This document shows positions 25,562 to 34,585 of a DNA stretch of 64,000 nt, in pieces (the first letter of the stretch is position 1; each line of letters starts with the position of its first letter). This stretch comes from Sinomonas atrocyanea (lineage in GTDB: Bacteria; Actinomycetota; Actinomycetes; Actinomycetales; Micrococcaceae): NCBI RefSeq assembly GCF_001577305.1, contig NZ_CP014518.1, positions 3,162,001 through 3,226,000 of the forward strand, read 5' to 3'. Made by a program: the position numbers and the translations under genes. The notes beneath the pieces are model-generated. The model was given only the letters and a program-made list of their open reading frames with translations. It was not told the origin of the DNA and ran no database searches.

Positions 25562-26638
25562 TCAGGGGACCAGGAGCTCGACGATCCCGTACGCGCCGGT
25601 GTCGAGGACGCGGCCGGGCCGGAAGCCCCCGGCCTGACCGAGGGCGAGGTGCTCGGCGGCCGAGCGCTGGCGGCCCTCGGTCTGGGCGAGCATCATGACG
25701 TCCGAGATCGAGACTGGGAACTCGGCGGTGTTGCGTTCCTGGAGCCACTCGAGGACCAGCACCCGGGCGCCCGGGGCGGCCGCGGCCCGGACGGTGCGCA
25801 GGATCTGGCGGCACTGGTCGTCGTCCCAGTCGTGGAGCACGTCCTTGAGCAGGTACACGTCCGCAGCTGCCTCGAAGCCGGCGAAGATGTCCCCCTCGAC
25901 CGCGCGGACCCGGCTGCCCACGCCCCGGCCCGCGAGGTACTCCCCCGAGGCCGCGAGGGGGCCCGCCTGGTCCACCAGCACGCCCCTGAGCGCCGGGCGG
26001 GCGGAGAGGACGGAGGCGAGCATGGCGCCCACGCCCCCGCCCACATCACACACCGTGCCCCGCTCGGGCCACGGGTACGCGGCCACGATGAGGGGCGCCG
26101 CCAGGAGGGTGAGCTCGTGCATGGTGCGGGCGAAGCCGGCCTCCTCGTCCGGGTGCTCGGCAAGGTGGTCCCAGAGGCTCCTGCCCGTGGCGGCGTTGAA
26201 GGCCGGCCGCCCGTCCGCAAGGCTCTCGGGCAGGCGCAGCCAGCCGGCCAGCACGGCGTCCGAGGTGGCGTACCGGACCCAGCCGGCCATCGAGCGCGGA
26301 TGGCCCTCGAGCAGGAGCCGGCCGGTGGCGGTGAGGCCGAAGGCGCCGCGGCGGTCGAGGGTCAGGAGCCCGTAGACTGCGAGGCCGCGGAGGACCCGGT
26401 GCGCGGTGTCCGCGTCGAGGCCGAGCTCCTGGGCCACCTGGTCGGCGGTGCGGCGCCCCGCGGCGAGGGGCTCGACGAGCCGGGTGCGGACGGCCGCCCG
26501 CATGAGCGCAATGGCCGCGACCCCGCCGGAGACCTCGAGGAAGCGCGCCTGCGGCGGCTGGAGGGCGGCGCCGGCCCGGGTGAGGGCTTGGCTGAGGCGC
26601 TGGACGGCCCGGACGGCGGCTGGCGGGGGCGTGCGCAT
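25562..26638 (-). CDS. O-methyltransferase of the COMT/antibiotic-type family
   Basis: A 358-residue protein. The N-terminal dimerisation/winged-helix part (DQVAQELGLDADTAHRVLRGLAVYGLL) and the C-terminal SAM domain (TVCDVGGGVGAMLASVL, EGDIF, YLLKDVLHDWDDDQCRQIL) match plant-type and polyketide-tailoring O-methyltransferases. The HDWDD stretch holds the usual catalytic His. The substrate is unknown; no biosynthetic cluster surrounds it, so it may act on an environmental or isolated phenolic compound. Confidence 0.87.
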   Translation of the reverse strand: MRTPPPAAVRAVQRLSQALTRAGAALQPPQARFLEVSGGVAAIALMRAAVRTRLVEPLAAGRRTADQVAQELGLDADTAHRVLRGLAVYGLLTLDRRGAFGLTATGRLLLEGHPRSMAGWVRYATSDAVLAGWLRLPESLADGRPAFNAATGRSLWDHLAEHPDEEAGFARTMHELTLLAAPLIVAAYPWPERGTVCDVGGGVGAMLASVLSARPALRGVLVDQAGPLAASGEYLAGRGVGSRVRAVEGDIFAGFEAAADVYLLKDVLHDWDDDQCRQILRTVRAAAAPGARVLVLEWLQERNTAEFPVSISDVMMLAQTEGRQRSAAEHLALGQAGGFRPGRVLDTGAYGIVELLVP

Positions 26639-26648
26639 GAGGCGAGCG

Positions 26649-26744
26649 TACCGTTCTGCTCACGTTGGCGGCCGGGCCCGGCGTGTCGGGACGGGACACG
26701 CCGCTCCGCGGGCCCCGCAGACCTGCACAGTGAGCAGGACGGTA
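26649..26744. repeat. Palindromic element, copy C
   Basis: A 96-bp hairpin-forming repeat between two minus-strand genes. Outer arms TACCGTTCTGCTCAC and GTGAGCAGGACGGTA pair with one mismatch; the inner dyad GGCGTGTC...GACACGCC also pairs. It shares arms and the inner dyad with copies A and B. Confidence 0.65.
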
Positions 26745-26757
26745 CGCCGCCGGCCGC

Positions 26758-27300
26758 CTACTCCCCCACGGACCGGTCGATCGACTCGCGCAGGAGGTCC
26801 GCGTGGCCGTTGTGCCGCGCGTACTCCTCCACCATGTGGGTGAGGATCCACCGCAGCGAGAACTGGGTGCGCCCGTCCGGCGGGGCATGGAGGCTACCGA
26901 GGGCGTCGGGGCCCTCGGCGAGGAGCCGGTCCGTCACCGCGCGGGAGCGGGCAACGCTCGCGGCCCAGAGTGCCCGGAGCGCATCGCCGGGATCCTGGGC
27001 GGCGCTGTGCCAGTCCCAGTCCCGGTCCGCGGTCCAGTCCACGCTGGCCCACGGCTCCGGCTCGGGCGCTCCGCGCGCGACCTCGGTGAACCAGTGGTCC
27101 TCCACGAGGGCCAGGTGCTTGAGCAGGCCGCCCAGAGACATGGTGGAGGGCGGGAGCGTGGTCCGCAGCTGATCGTCGGTCAGGCCCCGGGTCTTCCACT
27201 CGAGCGTGGCGCGGTGGAAGTCCAGGAAGCCGAGGAGCGTGTCCGCTTCGGTGGCATCGAGCGGCGGCTCGGGCCGGCCGTGGTCGTCGAGGTCAGTCAC
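26758..27300 (-). CDS. DinB-family (DUF664-like) protein
   Basis: A 180-residue four-helix protein. LGGLLKHLALVEDHWF and ILTHMVEEYARHNGHADLLRE carry the conserved histidines of the DUF664/DinB metal site. Many relatives are mycothiol- or bacillithiol-dependent transferases. The start is at ATG 27300. It is the second DinB-type protein in the window and is not closely similar to the one at 16844. Its substrate is unknown. Confidence 0.86.
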   Translation of the reverse strand: MTDLDDHGRPEPPLDATEADTLLGFLDFHRATLEWKTRGLTDDQLRTTLPPSTMSLGGLLKHLALVEDHWFTEVARGAPEPEPWASVDWTADRDWDWHSAAQDPGDALRALWAASVARSRAVTDRLLAEGPDALGSLHAPPDGRTQFSLRWILTHMVEEYARHNGHADLLRESIDRSVGE

Positions 27301-27350
27301 GCGAGCGAGCGTACCGGGTGCCGCACCGCTCCGCTCCCCGGCGCGGCCGG

Positions 27351-28700
27351 CTACGCGAGGGCGAGCTGGTTCTGGACCACCTCGGCCAGGCGCCCGGCGA
27401 CGGCCTGGGCGGTCTCCTCGTCCGCGGCCTCGACCATGACCCGGACCACGGGCTCGGTGCCCGAGGGGCGCAGGAGCACGCGGCCGGTCTCCCCGAGCTC
27501 GGCCTCGGCATCGGCCACGGCGGCGGCCACGCCCGGGTCCGCGGAGACGCGGGCCTTGTCCACGCCCTTGACGTTGATGAGGACCTGCGGGAGCCGGGTC
27601 ATCACGGCCGCGAGCTCCTTGAGCGTCTTGCCCGTGCGGGCCACCTGGGCCGCGATCTGCAGGCCCGTGAGCACGCCGTCGCCGGTGGTGGCGAAGTCGG
27701 AGAAGATCACGTGCCCGGACTGCTCGCCGCCGAGGGAGTACCCGCCGGCGCGCATCTCCTCGAGCACGTAGCGGTCCCCCACCGCGGTCTCGCGGATGGT
27801 GATGCCCGCATCGCGCAGGGCGATCTTGAGGCCGAGGTTGCTCATGACGGTGGCCACGAGCACGTCGTCCCGCAGCTTGCCGGCGTCCTTGAGGGCGAGG
27901 CCGAGGATCGCCATGATCTGGTCGCCGTCCACCACGGTGCCCTCGTGGTCCACGGCGAGGCAGCGGTCGGCGTCGCCGTCGTGCGCCACGCCCAGATCGG
28001 CCCCGTGCTCCACGACCGCGGCCTGGAGCTTCTCGAGGTGGGTGGAGCCCACGCCGTCGTTGATGTTGAGCCCGTCAGGGTCGGCGCCGATCACCACGAC
28101 CTCGGCGCCGGCGTCCTTGAAGACCTGCGGCGAGCAGCCGGACGCGGCACCGTTGGCGCAGTCGAGCACCACGGTGAGCCCGTCGAGGCGGTGCGGGAGG
28201 GTGGTGAGCAGGTGGACGATGTAGCGGTCCTCCGCGTCGGAGAAGCGCTGGATGCGGCCCACGCCGGCGCCGGTGGGACGGTGCGGCTCGTCGGCCAGGA
28301 GGGCCTCGATCTGGTCCTCGACCTCGTCGGGGAGCTTCTGCCCGCCGCGAGCGAAGAACTTGATGCCGTTGTCCGGGGCCGGGTTGTGGCTCGCGGAGAT
28401 CATCACCCCGAAGTCGGCACCGAGGTCCGCCACGAGGTAGGCGGCCGCGGGGGTCGGGAGCACACCGGCGTCGTACACGTCCACACCCGCACTCGCGAGG
28501 CCGGCCTCGACGGCCGCCCCGAGGAACTCGCCGGAGGCTCGGGGGTCGCGGGCGACGACGGCGCGCGGCCGGGTGCCGTCCGGCACCTGCCGGTGGCCGA
28601 GGACGACGGCGGCCGCCTGGGAGAGCTTGAGGGCGAGCTGGGCGTCGAGGAGGCCGTTGGCCAGCCCGCGCACGCCGTCAGTACCGAAGAGCCTAGTCAC
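27351..28700 (-). CDS. glmM: Phosphoglucosamine mutase
   Basis: A 449-residue enzyme that converts glucosamine-6-phosphate to glucosamine-1-phosphate on the way to UDP-GlcNAc. The N-terminus reads [14 protein letters not shown]. The phosphoserine loop [12 protein letters not shown] places the active Ser at about 104; the metal loop DGDADR and the C-terminal phosphate loop [12 protein letters not shown] are intact. The family start is a GTG at 28698-28700; upstream in-frame codons would add a 58-residue unrelated tail. It acts after GlmS (18513-20402). It is divergent from the PaaK-like gene. Confidence 0.96.
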   Translation of the reverse strand: MTRLFGTDGVRGLANGLLDAQLALKLSQAAAVVLGHRQVPDGTRPRAVVARDPRASGEFLGAAVEAGLASAGVDVYDAGVLPTPAAAYLVADLGADFGVMISASHNPAPDNGIKFFARGGQKLPDEVEDQIEALLADEPHRPTGAGVGRIQRFSDAEDRYIVHLLTTLPHRLDGLTVVLDCANGAASGCSPQVFKDAGAEVVVIGADPDGLNINDGVGSTHLEKLQAAVVEHGADLGVAHDGDADRCLAVDHEGTVVDGDQIMAILGLALKDAGKLRDDVLVATVMSNLGLKIALRDAGITIRETAVGDRYVLEEMRAGGYSLGGEQSGHVIFSDFATTGDGVLTGLQIAAQVARTGKTLKELAAVMTRLPQVLINVKGVDKARVSADPGVAAAVADAEAELGETGRVLLRPSGTEPVVRVMVEAADEETAQAVAGRLAEVVQNQLALA

Positions 28701-28794
28701 TCGCCCTAGTTTACTGGGCGCGGGGAACCTCGGCCGCAGCCGGACGGCCGAAGGGCCCTTCCTGGCCGTCGCCGGGGCCGCCCAGAATGGGCCC

Positions 28795-30186
28795 ATGCGC
28801 AGATCCGGCCGCCTGACCCCGCTCGGCGTCCTGCGGGACGCGCGGCGGGTGCTGCGGGGCGGCCTCCCTGCCATCGAGGCCCGCCAGCGGGAGCGCCTGG
28901 CGGCCCTGCTGCAGCACGCCCGGGCGCATTCGGCCTTCTATGCCCGGCTGTATGCGGGCCTCCCGCAGGATGCGGGCCTGGGGTCGCTCCCGCCGGTGGC
29001 CAAGGCCGAGCTGATGGCCCACTTCGACGAGTGGGTGACCGACCCGCAGGTCACCAAGGACGCGCTCGAGCGCTTCACCGCGCGGCAGGACACCATCGGC
29101 TCGGACTTCCTCGGCCGCTACGTCGTCTTCACCACGTCGGGGTCCACCGGCGAGCCCACGCTGCTCGTGCAGGACCGGCGCGCCGTCGCCGTGATGAACG
29201 GGCTGGCCTACGCCCGGCCGCCCTACGTCCATCCCCGGGTGCTGGTGCGGATGATGGCCAAGGGCATCCGGGCGGCCCTCGTCTTCGCGACCGGCGGCCA
29301 CTTCCTCACGACGGTCATGTACGCGCGCCGGGTGCGCTCGGTGCCGTTCCGCCGCCGCTATGTGCGCTTCTTCTCCGTGCTCGAGCCGCTGGCGCAGCTG
29401 GTGCAGGAGCTGAATGGCTTCCGGCCGGCGATGGTGGCGTCGTACGCGAGCGGGCTCGAGGTGCTGGCCGAGGAACAGGCCGCCGGCCGGCTGCGGATTG
29501 CCCCCGCGATCGTGGCGAGCGGCGGGGAGCAGCTGCTGCCAGCCGTGCGGCGGCGCATCGAGGACGTGTTCGGCTGCCCCCTGATGGAGCTGTACAGCGC
29601 CTCGGAGGCAACCCCGCTCACGCTGCCGTGCCGCTGGGGCGAGCAGCACCTGAATGCGGACTGGTTCATCCTCGAGCCCATCGACGCTGCCAGCAACTCG
29701 GTGCCGCCCGGGGTCCTCTCCCACTCTGTGCTGCTGACCAACTTGGCCAACTTCGTCCAGCCGATCATCCGCTACGAGCTCGGCGACTCCGTCCGCCTCG
29801 GAGCCGAACCATGCCACTGCGGGAGCCCGCTGCCCACCGTCCGGATCGAGGGGCGGACGGATGAGGTCCTCCGGCTCGAGGGGCCGGCAGGGACCGTGGC
29901 CCTGCTGCCCATGGCCCTGGGCACCGTGGTGGAGGAGACCCCCGGCGTGCACCGATTCCAGGTGCTGCAGACGGGCCCGGCCGCGCTGGCCGTCCGCGTC
30001 GAGGCCCTGCCCGGGCACGAGGCGCGCGCCGTCGAGGCCGCGGTGCTCCGGCGCCTGCGCGCCCACCTCGACGGCCAGGGGCTCCCGGGCGTCACCCTGG
30101 CCGTGGACCCCGAGCCGATCCTCGTGAACCCCAAGGGCGGAAAGCTGCGGCATGTGCTCCACGCCCCGGCCGGCCGCGGGCAGTAG
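28795..30186 (+). CDS. Phenylacetate-CoA ligase-like (PaaK-type) AMP-forming enzyme
   Basis: A 463-residue member of the ANL adenylating superfamily, PaaK-like branch. The AMP-binding loop [10 protein letters not shown] is at about 113-122; further motifs are [17 protein letters not shown] and the C-terminal [10 protein letters not shown] hinge with a late lysine ([10 protein letters not shown]). It should activate a carboxylic acid as an adenylate or CoA ester; many PaaK-like proteins next to cell-envelope genes have unknown acids. ATG 28795 fits the family start. No partner genes lie beside it. Confidence 0.82.
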   Translation: MRRSGRLTPLGVLRDARRVLRGGLPAIEARQRERLAALLQHARAHSAFYARLYAGLPQDAGLGSLPPVAKAELMAHFDEWVTDPQVTKDALERFTARQDTIGSDFLGRYVVFTTSGSTGEPTLLVQDRRAVAVMNGLAYARPPYVHPRVLVRMMAKGIRAALVFATGGHFLTTVMYARRVRSVPFRRRYVRFFSVLEPLAQLVQELNGFRPAMVASYASGLEVLAEEQAAGRLRIAPAIVASGGEQLLPAVRRRIEDVFGCPLMELYSASEATPLTLPCRWGEQHLNADWFILEPIDAASNSVPPGVLSHSVLLTNLANFVQPIIRYELGDSVRLGAEPCHCGSPLPTVRIEGRTDEVLRLEGPAGTVALLPMALGTVVEETPGVHRFQVLQTGPAALAVRVEALPGHEARAVEAAVLRRLRAHLDGQGLPGVTLAVDPEPILVNPKGGKLRHVLHAPAGRGQ

Positions 30187-30199
30187 CCCGAGCATGCGG

Positions 30200-30231
30200 C
30201 GGCGGGAGGGGCCCAAGGTTCCCTCCCGCCG
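30200..30231 (+). terminator. Hairpin terminator after the PaaK-like gene
   Basis: A perfect 11-bp stem CGGCGGGAGGG / CCCTCCCGCCG with a 10-base loop, 14 bp after the stop codon. Confidence 0.8.
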
Positions 30232-30476
30232 TCGTGCGTCACGCCGCGCCGGGCCCGGCGTCAGGCGAGGCAGCCGTTTCAGGCGAACTGGGATCGCAGC
30301 AGCACTTGTCATTCTCCAGCGAGTACGTGTTCTGAAGGCCGCCTGCCACTTGCTCACTACCCGACTGCAAACCCGACTACTTGACTTCCCACAAGCACGT
30401 AGAGCCGGTCTCCAACGTCCCCCTACGCTGCTCGCATGAACATCGCGTATGGGGGCCGCCGAACGGTAGGGCCAGC

Positions 30477-32345
30477 ATGATCGCCCTGGACGCCGTCCCG
30501 GCGAAGGCGTCGACGAAGAGGACGCTCGGACGGGAACGCTGGGAGACGGCGGGCCTGCTGGCGGGTACCGCTGTGCTGTACCTCTGGAACCTCGGCATCA
30601 ACGGGTGGGCCAATGCCTTCTACACTGCGGCGGCCTACTCGGGCGCGGACAATGTCACGGCGTTCTTCTTCGGTTCCTCGGATCCGGCCAACGCGATCTC
30701 GGTGGACAAGCCGCCGCTGGCACTCTGGGTGATGAGCCTCAGCGTCAAGGCATTCGGGCTGAATTCTTGGAGCCTCCTCGCTCCCGAGGCACTGATGGGC
30801 GTGGGGACAGTGTGGCTCATCTACCGGATGGCGGCCCACTACCTCGGCCATCGCTGGGGCCTCCTCGCGGGAGCCCTGATGGCGCTCATGCCCGCGGCAA
30901 CGGCTGTCTTCCGTTACAACAACCCCGATGCCCTGCTCACCCTGCTGATGACCGCAGCGGCGGCGGCAACGCTTCGTGCCATCCGGACCGGCCGTCAGCG
31001 CCATCTTGCCCTCGCAGGCATACTCCTCGGCGCCGGATTCCTCACCAAGCAGCTGCAGGTTGCCCTGGTCGTGCCTGCCCTGCTGGTCGCCGTGATCGGT
31101 CTCGGCTCAGGACCGCGTGGTCGGAGAATGCGCGGGGCGGCCCTCGCCGCAGGGGCCGCCTTGGGCACTGCAGGGGCATGGCTTGCGGTTCTTGCCCTGA
31201 CTCCGGCGGCCTCGCGTCCTTTCATCGGCGGGACGCGCACCAACAGCTTCTGGGAACTGACGTTCGGCTACAACGGCCTCGATCGCCTGACGGGGCTCGA
31301 CGCGGAGCGTGCGCAGGTATTCGCATCCGTGGACAAGGCCGAGCTGCCCACCGGTCCTCTCCGGTTCCTCACCCCCCAGATGTCGGGCCAGATCGTCTGG
31401 GTGCTTCCCCTCGCGCTGGCTGGCATCCTGATGGCCGCCTTCCTGTGGAGGAGTGCACCCGCGCACTCCCGCGCGTTCCTCGCAGTGAATGTGCTGTGGT
31501 TCGTCTGCTCCATCACCGTCGTGGCTTTCATGTCAGGAATTGTGCACGGCTACTACGTGATGCCCGCAATTCCGCCGGCGGCGTGCCTTGCAGCTTTGGC
31601 ATTGAAGAAGCTGGTGGAGAGGAGAGCGTCCCTTCGATATCGATCATTGTTGGCGGGGAGCCTGGCTCTTACATTGTTACTCGATTACGTGGTTGCCATT
31701 CAGGGAGCAAATTCCTTCCCGTGGTTTCCGCCGATTGTTCTCGTGACCGGCTCGCTGGCGTCCGTGTTGGCAATACTTCCTCCCCGACGGAATACGGCCG
31801 TACCAGGCATGGCACTCACGCTCTCCCTGATCCTCCTCGGTCCGACACTGTGGTCCGGGTTCACCGTTGGCACCGCCCATGAGGGCGCCGGGTTGGCGGG
31901 AGGGCCCGCTGTGGGGGGTCATCGTCCCGATGATCCATCCAGCTCCCCCATGCAGAGCCAGGACGAGCCGCAGCTCGACGCCCTGAAATTCGGCGACTTC
32001 ATTGAACCCTCTGCCGTGGAAGCTGTGACCCGCGAGCCTTCGGATGTCACGTGGGCGGCAGCCGTCATCGGTTCTTCGAGCGCTGCGAAATATGAGATCG
32101 CTGCCCGTCGGAGCGTGCTGGCACTGGGAGGATTCGATGGCACCGACCCGTCCCCCACGCTCGAGGATTTCAAGAATCGCGTCACCTCAGGGGAGATCGG
32201 GCAGCTGATCGTGGGCACGGTCCCCCCGGCCACCACGCTCGGCTTGGGCGAGGCTGCGCGAATCCTGGCCTGGGTCCAGGCCAACTACACCTGCAGGCCA
32301 GCCGGCCACGCGTGCTTGTACCGCCTCGGTGGTCCCCCAGCGTGA
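30477..32345 (+). CDS. ArnT/PMT-like (GT39) membrane glycosyltransferase
   Basis: A 622-residue membrane protein with about ten to twelve hydrophobic segments and an extracytoplasmic C-terminal domain of about 130 residues. The first outer loop holds DNVTAFFFGSSDPANAISVDKPPLALWVM, the usual YkcA/B-type GT-C pattern with acidic catalytic candidates and the VDKPP motif. Such enzymes move a sugar from a polyprenyl carrier to a protein, lipid or wall polymer outside the membrane. ATG 30477 (MIALDAVP) is chosen; the frame is open to 30381 without a good ribosome site. The 290-bp upstream region and parts of the gene near 31.6-31.8 kb have visibly lower GC than neighbours, suggesting recent transfer. 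Confidence 0.85.
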   Translation: MIALDAVPAKASTKRTLGRERWETAGLLAGTAVLYLWNLGINGWANAFYTAAAYSGADNVTAFFFGSSDPANAISVDKPPLALWVMSLSVKAFGLNSWSLLAPEALMGVGTVWLIYRMAAHYLGHRWGLLAGALMALMPAATAVFRYNNPDALLTLLMTAAAAATLRAIRTGRQRHLALAGILLGAGFLTKQLQVALVVPALLVAVIGLGSGPRGRRMRGAALAAGAALGTAGAWLAVLALTPAASRPFIGGTRTNSFWELTFGYNGLDRLTGLDAERAQVFASVDKAELPTGPLRFLTPQMSGQIVWVLPLALAGILMAAFLWRSAPAHSRAFLAVNVLWFVCSITVVAFMSGIVHGYYVMPAIPPAACLAALALKKLVERRASLRYRSLLAGSLALTLLLDYVVAIQGANSFPWFPPIVLVTGSLASVLAILPPRRNTAVPGMALTLSLILLGPTLWSGFTVGTAHEGAGLAGGPAVGGHRPDDPSSSPMQSQDEPQLDALKFGDFIEPSAVEAVTREPSDVTWAAAVIGSSSAAKYEIAARRSVLALGGFDGTDPSPTLEDFKNRVTSGEIGQLIVGTVPPATTLGLGEAARILAWVQANYTCRPAGHACLYRLGGPPA

Positions 32346-32354
32346 AAGACGGAA

Positions 32355-32383
32355 GGCCCGCCCCACAGGTAGTGGGACGGGCC
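32355..32383. terminator. Hairpin terminator between GT39 gene and rpsI
   Basis: GGCCCGCCCCAC pairs with GTGGGACGGGCC (one mismatch) around a 5-base loop. The two flanking genes converge on it. Confidence 0.8.
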
Positions 32384-32399
32384 TCCGGAAGGGCTGAGA

Positions 32400-32900
32400 T
32401 CAGCGCTTCGAGTACTGCGGAGCGCGGCGGGCCTTCTTGAGACCAGCCTTCTTGCGCTCGACCACGCGGGCGTCACGGGTCAGGAAGCCGGCCTTCTTCA
32501 GGGCCGGACGGTTGTTCTCGACGTCGATCTCGTTAAGCGCGCGCGAGACACCGAGGCGCACAGCACCGGCCTGGCCCGAGGGGCCACCGCCGTGGATGCG
32601 GACGATCACGTCGTAGGCGCCCTCGAGGTCGAGGAGCTTGAACGGGTCGTTCACCTCCTGCTGGTGCAGCTTGTTCGGGAAGTAGTTCTCGAGCGTGCGG
32701 CCGTTGATGGTCCACTGGCCGGAGCCGGGAACGACGCGGACGCGGGCCACGGCCTCCTTGCGGCGGCCAACGGCTGCACCGGCAACCGTGAGAGCCGGGC
32801 GCTCGCGCTTGGCGGTCTCGGCCGCAGCCGGGGCGCTCTCGGACGTGTAGCTGGTGAGGTTCTCCTCAGCCGCGGTGTTCAGCTCTTCGTTCTGAGCCAC
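32400..32900 (-). CDS. rpsI: 30S ribosomal protein S9
   Basis: A 166-residue S9. The core is standard ([55 protein letters not shown]) and ends in the universal basic tail RRAPQYSKR. The N-terminus has an actinobacterial-type extension of about 40 residues rich in Glu and Ala. A GTG start at 32898-32900 follows AAGGAGAACACT. It is cotranscribed with rplM, 38 bp upstream. Confidence 0.96.
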   Translation of the reverse strand: MAQNEELNTAAEENLTSYTSESAPAAAETAKRERPALTVAGAAVGRRKEAVARVRVVPGSGQWTINGRTLENYFPNKLHQQEVNDPFKLLDLEGAYDVIVRIHGGGPSGQAGAVRLGVSRALNEIDVENNRPALKKAGFLTRDARVVERKKAGLKKARRAPQYSKR

Positions 32901-32938
32901 AGTGTTCTCCTTGATGAATTCTTGAGTAGTGGCCAGGA

Positions 32939-33382
32939 CTACTGGGCAACCTGGTTGATCTCGAAGGTCTTGGGCTGCTGGGCAGCGTGCGGGTGGTTCG
33001 GGCCCGCGTAGACCTTGAGCTTGGACAGCTGCTGGGCAGCAAGCTTGTTCTTGGGGAGCATGCCCTTCACGGCCTTCTCCACGGCGCGGACCGGGTTCTT
33101 CTCGAGGAGCTCGGCGTAGGTCACGCTGGTGAGGCCGCCCGGGAAGCCCGAGTGGCGGTAGGCGCGCTTCTGCTGGAGCTTGGCGCCGGTGAGGGCCACC
33201 TTGTCCGCGTTGATGATGATGACGAAATCGCCCATGTCCATGTGGGACGCAAAGGTCGGCTTGTGCTTCCCGCGCAGCAGCGTTGCGGTCTGGCTGGCAA
33301 GACGACCCAGAACGACGTCGGTGGCGTCGATGACGTGCCACTGACGGTCGGCGTCGCCGGGCTTCGGAGTGTACGTACGCAC
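32939..33382 (-). CDS. rplM: 50S ribosomal protein L13
   Basis: A 147-residue L13 ([67 protein letters not shown]). The length is normal when starting at the GTG 33380-33382; longer in-frame starts would add unrelated sequence. It is the first gene of the rplM-rpsI operon. Confidence 0.96.
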   Translation of the reverse strand: MRTYTPKPGDADRQWHVIDATDVVLGRLASQTATLLRGKHKPTFASHMDMGDFVIIINADKVALTGAKLQQKRAYRHSGFPGGLTSVTYAELLEKNPVRAVEKAVKGMLPKNKLAAQQLSKLKVYAGPNHPHAAQQPKTFEINQVAQ

Positions 33383-33926
33383 AGTTATTGCCTTCGTTTC
33401 TTGGTCTGGTGGGGTGCCGGTGAGATACACCCCGTGCTTCGGTGCGCTACCGGACCAGAGGTGAGGGCTCCCAGACCAGTTATCCCTTGCATCTCGAATG
33501 CGCCCGGAAGCCGGCGTCCTGCAACTGGACACTCCCGAGGCGCGTTCCATCGAGTCAGGACACGCACAACGACTATCAAGAGTAGCCCGGCGCGGCGCGC
33601 CGGGTCAAAGCGGGGGCCCAGGAGGGCACCCGAAGGGGGCCCGGACCAGTGTACGCACCCCCCTGATTGGACATGTCCAGTACGCAAGTAGTCCGAAGGG
33701 GCCCGACTGAGTACCACCCACGCGTCCCTCCACGTGGCCGCCGGGTACCACCGTGAGCGTCAGCCCGGTATTCGGGCACTGTTATAAGGCTGAGATTCAC
33801 GTATCAATGCTTATGGTGCCAGCCTCCAGGAGGTGGGAGATTTGTGGCACGGGCAGGAATACCGGGGGTGGCCCGCCACAAAGACCCCTTTGACAAATTG
33901 CTCCACCTCACGAAAAGGACATTGCC
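33383..33926. other. 544-bp intergenic region between rplM and the first pilin gene
   Basis: No convincing gene. It must hold the promoters of rplM (minus) and of the tad1 locus (plus). Visible structure: a 12-bp palindrome TGGACATGTCCA at 33668-33679 with GTACGCA on each side (about 33651 and 33680), a hairpin-prone CCCGGCGCGGCGCGCCGGG near 33586-33604, and a short dyad GCCCG-GTATT-CGGGC near 33762-33776. AAAAGGAC precedes the pilin start. Confidence 0.6.
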
Positions 33927-34121
33927 ATGGAAAAGCTCTTTGTTTCCGTTCTCACTTTCTGGAACGGCATTGTGAACGGCGAGAAGGAAAAGGGTGCGAC
34001 CGCCACGGAGTACGCGGTGCTCGTCTCGTTCATCGCGCTGATCATCATCGGGGGGGTGACGATCTTCGGCAACGCGCTCAGCGGCTGGTTCGGCACCCTG
34101 GCTGGCAAGGTCGCGCAGTAG
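33927..34121 (+). CDS. Flp-family type IVb pilin (tad1)
   Basis: A 64-residue Flp pilin, first gene of the tad1 locus. The prepilin site is EKG/ATATEYAVLVSF: cleavage after Gly, with Glu at +5 and Tyr at +6 as in Flp pilins, followed by one hydrophobic helix (VLVSFIALIIIGGVTIFG). It is the structural subunit of a Tad pilus. The peptidase that cuts it (TadV/CpaA type) is not in this window. A strong hairpin follows before the next gene. Confidence 0.93.
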   Translation: MEKLFVSVLTFWNGIVNGEKEKGATATEYAVLVSFIALIIIGGVTIFGNALSGWFGTLAGKVAQ

Positions 34122-34129
34122 CAGGGCCT

Positions 34130-34163
34130 CTGCGGGCCGGCTGGTCATCCGGCCGGCCCGCAG
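34130..34163 (+). terminator. Hairpin between pilin and tadE (tad1), possible partial terminator
   Basis: CTGCGGGCCGGC (34130-34141) pairs perfectly with GCCGGCCCGCAG (34152-34163) around 10 bases, 8 bp after the pilin stop. It could let the pilin mRNA exceed that of the downstream assembly genes. A hairpin occurs at the matching place in tad2 (50727-50760). Confidence 0.7.
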
Positions 34164-34192
34164 CCATACCCACCACGGACCAGGAGCCTGAG

Positions 34193-34585
34193 ATGCCGAG
34201 AAGACCCCGCCGGAACCGCGAGCGTGGCGCCGCCGCCGTTGAATTCGCGATCGTCGTGCCGCTGCTGCTCGCGCTCGTGCTCGGCATCGTCGAGTTCTCC
34301 CGCATCTACAACGTCCAGATCATGGTGACGAACGCGGCGCGCGAAGGTGCCAGGACCATGGCCATCAAGAACGACACGGGGCTCGCCACTACGGCCGTCA
34401 ACAACTCCGTCACCAACGTCACCCTGTCGAGCATCCAGATCACACCCGGTACGGGCGCCTGCACCAACGGCGCCGAAGCCAACGCCACGGTGACATCGAG
34501 CGTGGCGCTGATGACCGGGCCCTGGTTCAACATCGGCTCGAGCATCACCGTCACCGGACAAGGAGCCATGCGATGCGGCGGCTGA
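34193..34585 (+). CDS. TadE-family pilus assembly protein (tad1)
   Basis: A 130-residue pseudopilin-like protein with the TadE signature RGAAAVEFAIVVPLLLALVLGIVEFSRI directly after a short basic N-terminus, then a secreted domain with a Cys pair near the C-terminus. ATG 34193 follows CAGGAGCCTGAG. Its 3' end overlaps the next gene by 13 bp, the same overlap as in tad2. It is thought to act as a minor pilin. Confidence 0.9.
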   Translation: MPRRPRRNRERGAAAVEFAIVVPLLLALVLGIVEFSRIYNVQIMVTNAAREGARTMAIKNDTGLATTAVNNSVTNVTLSSIQITPGTGACTNGAEANATVTSSVALMTGPWFNIGSSITVTGQGAMRCGG

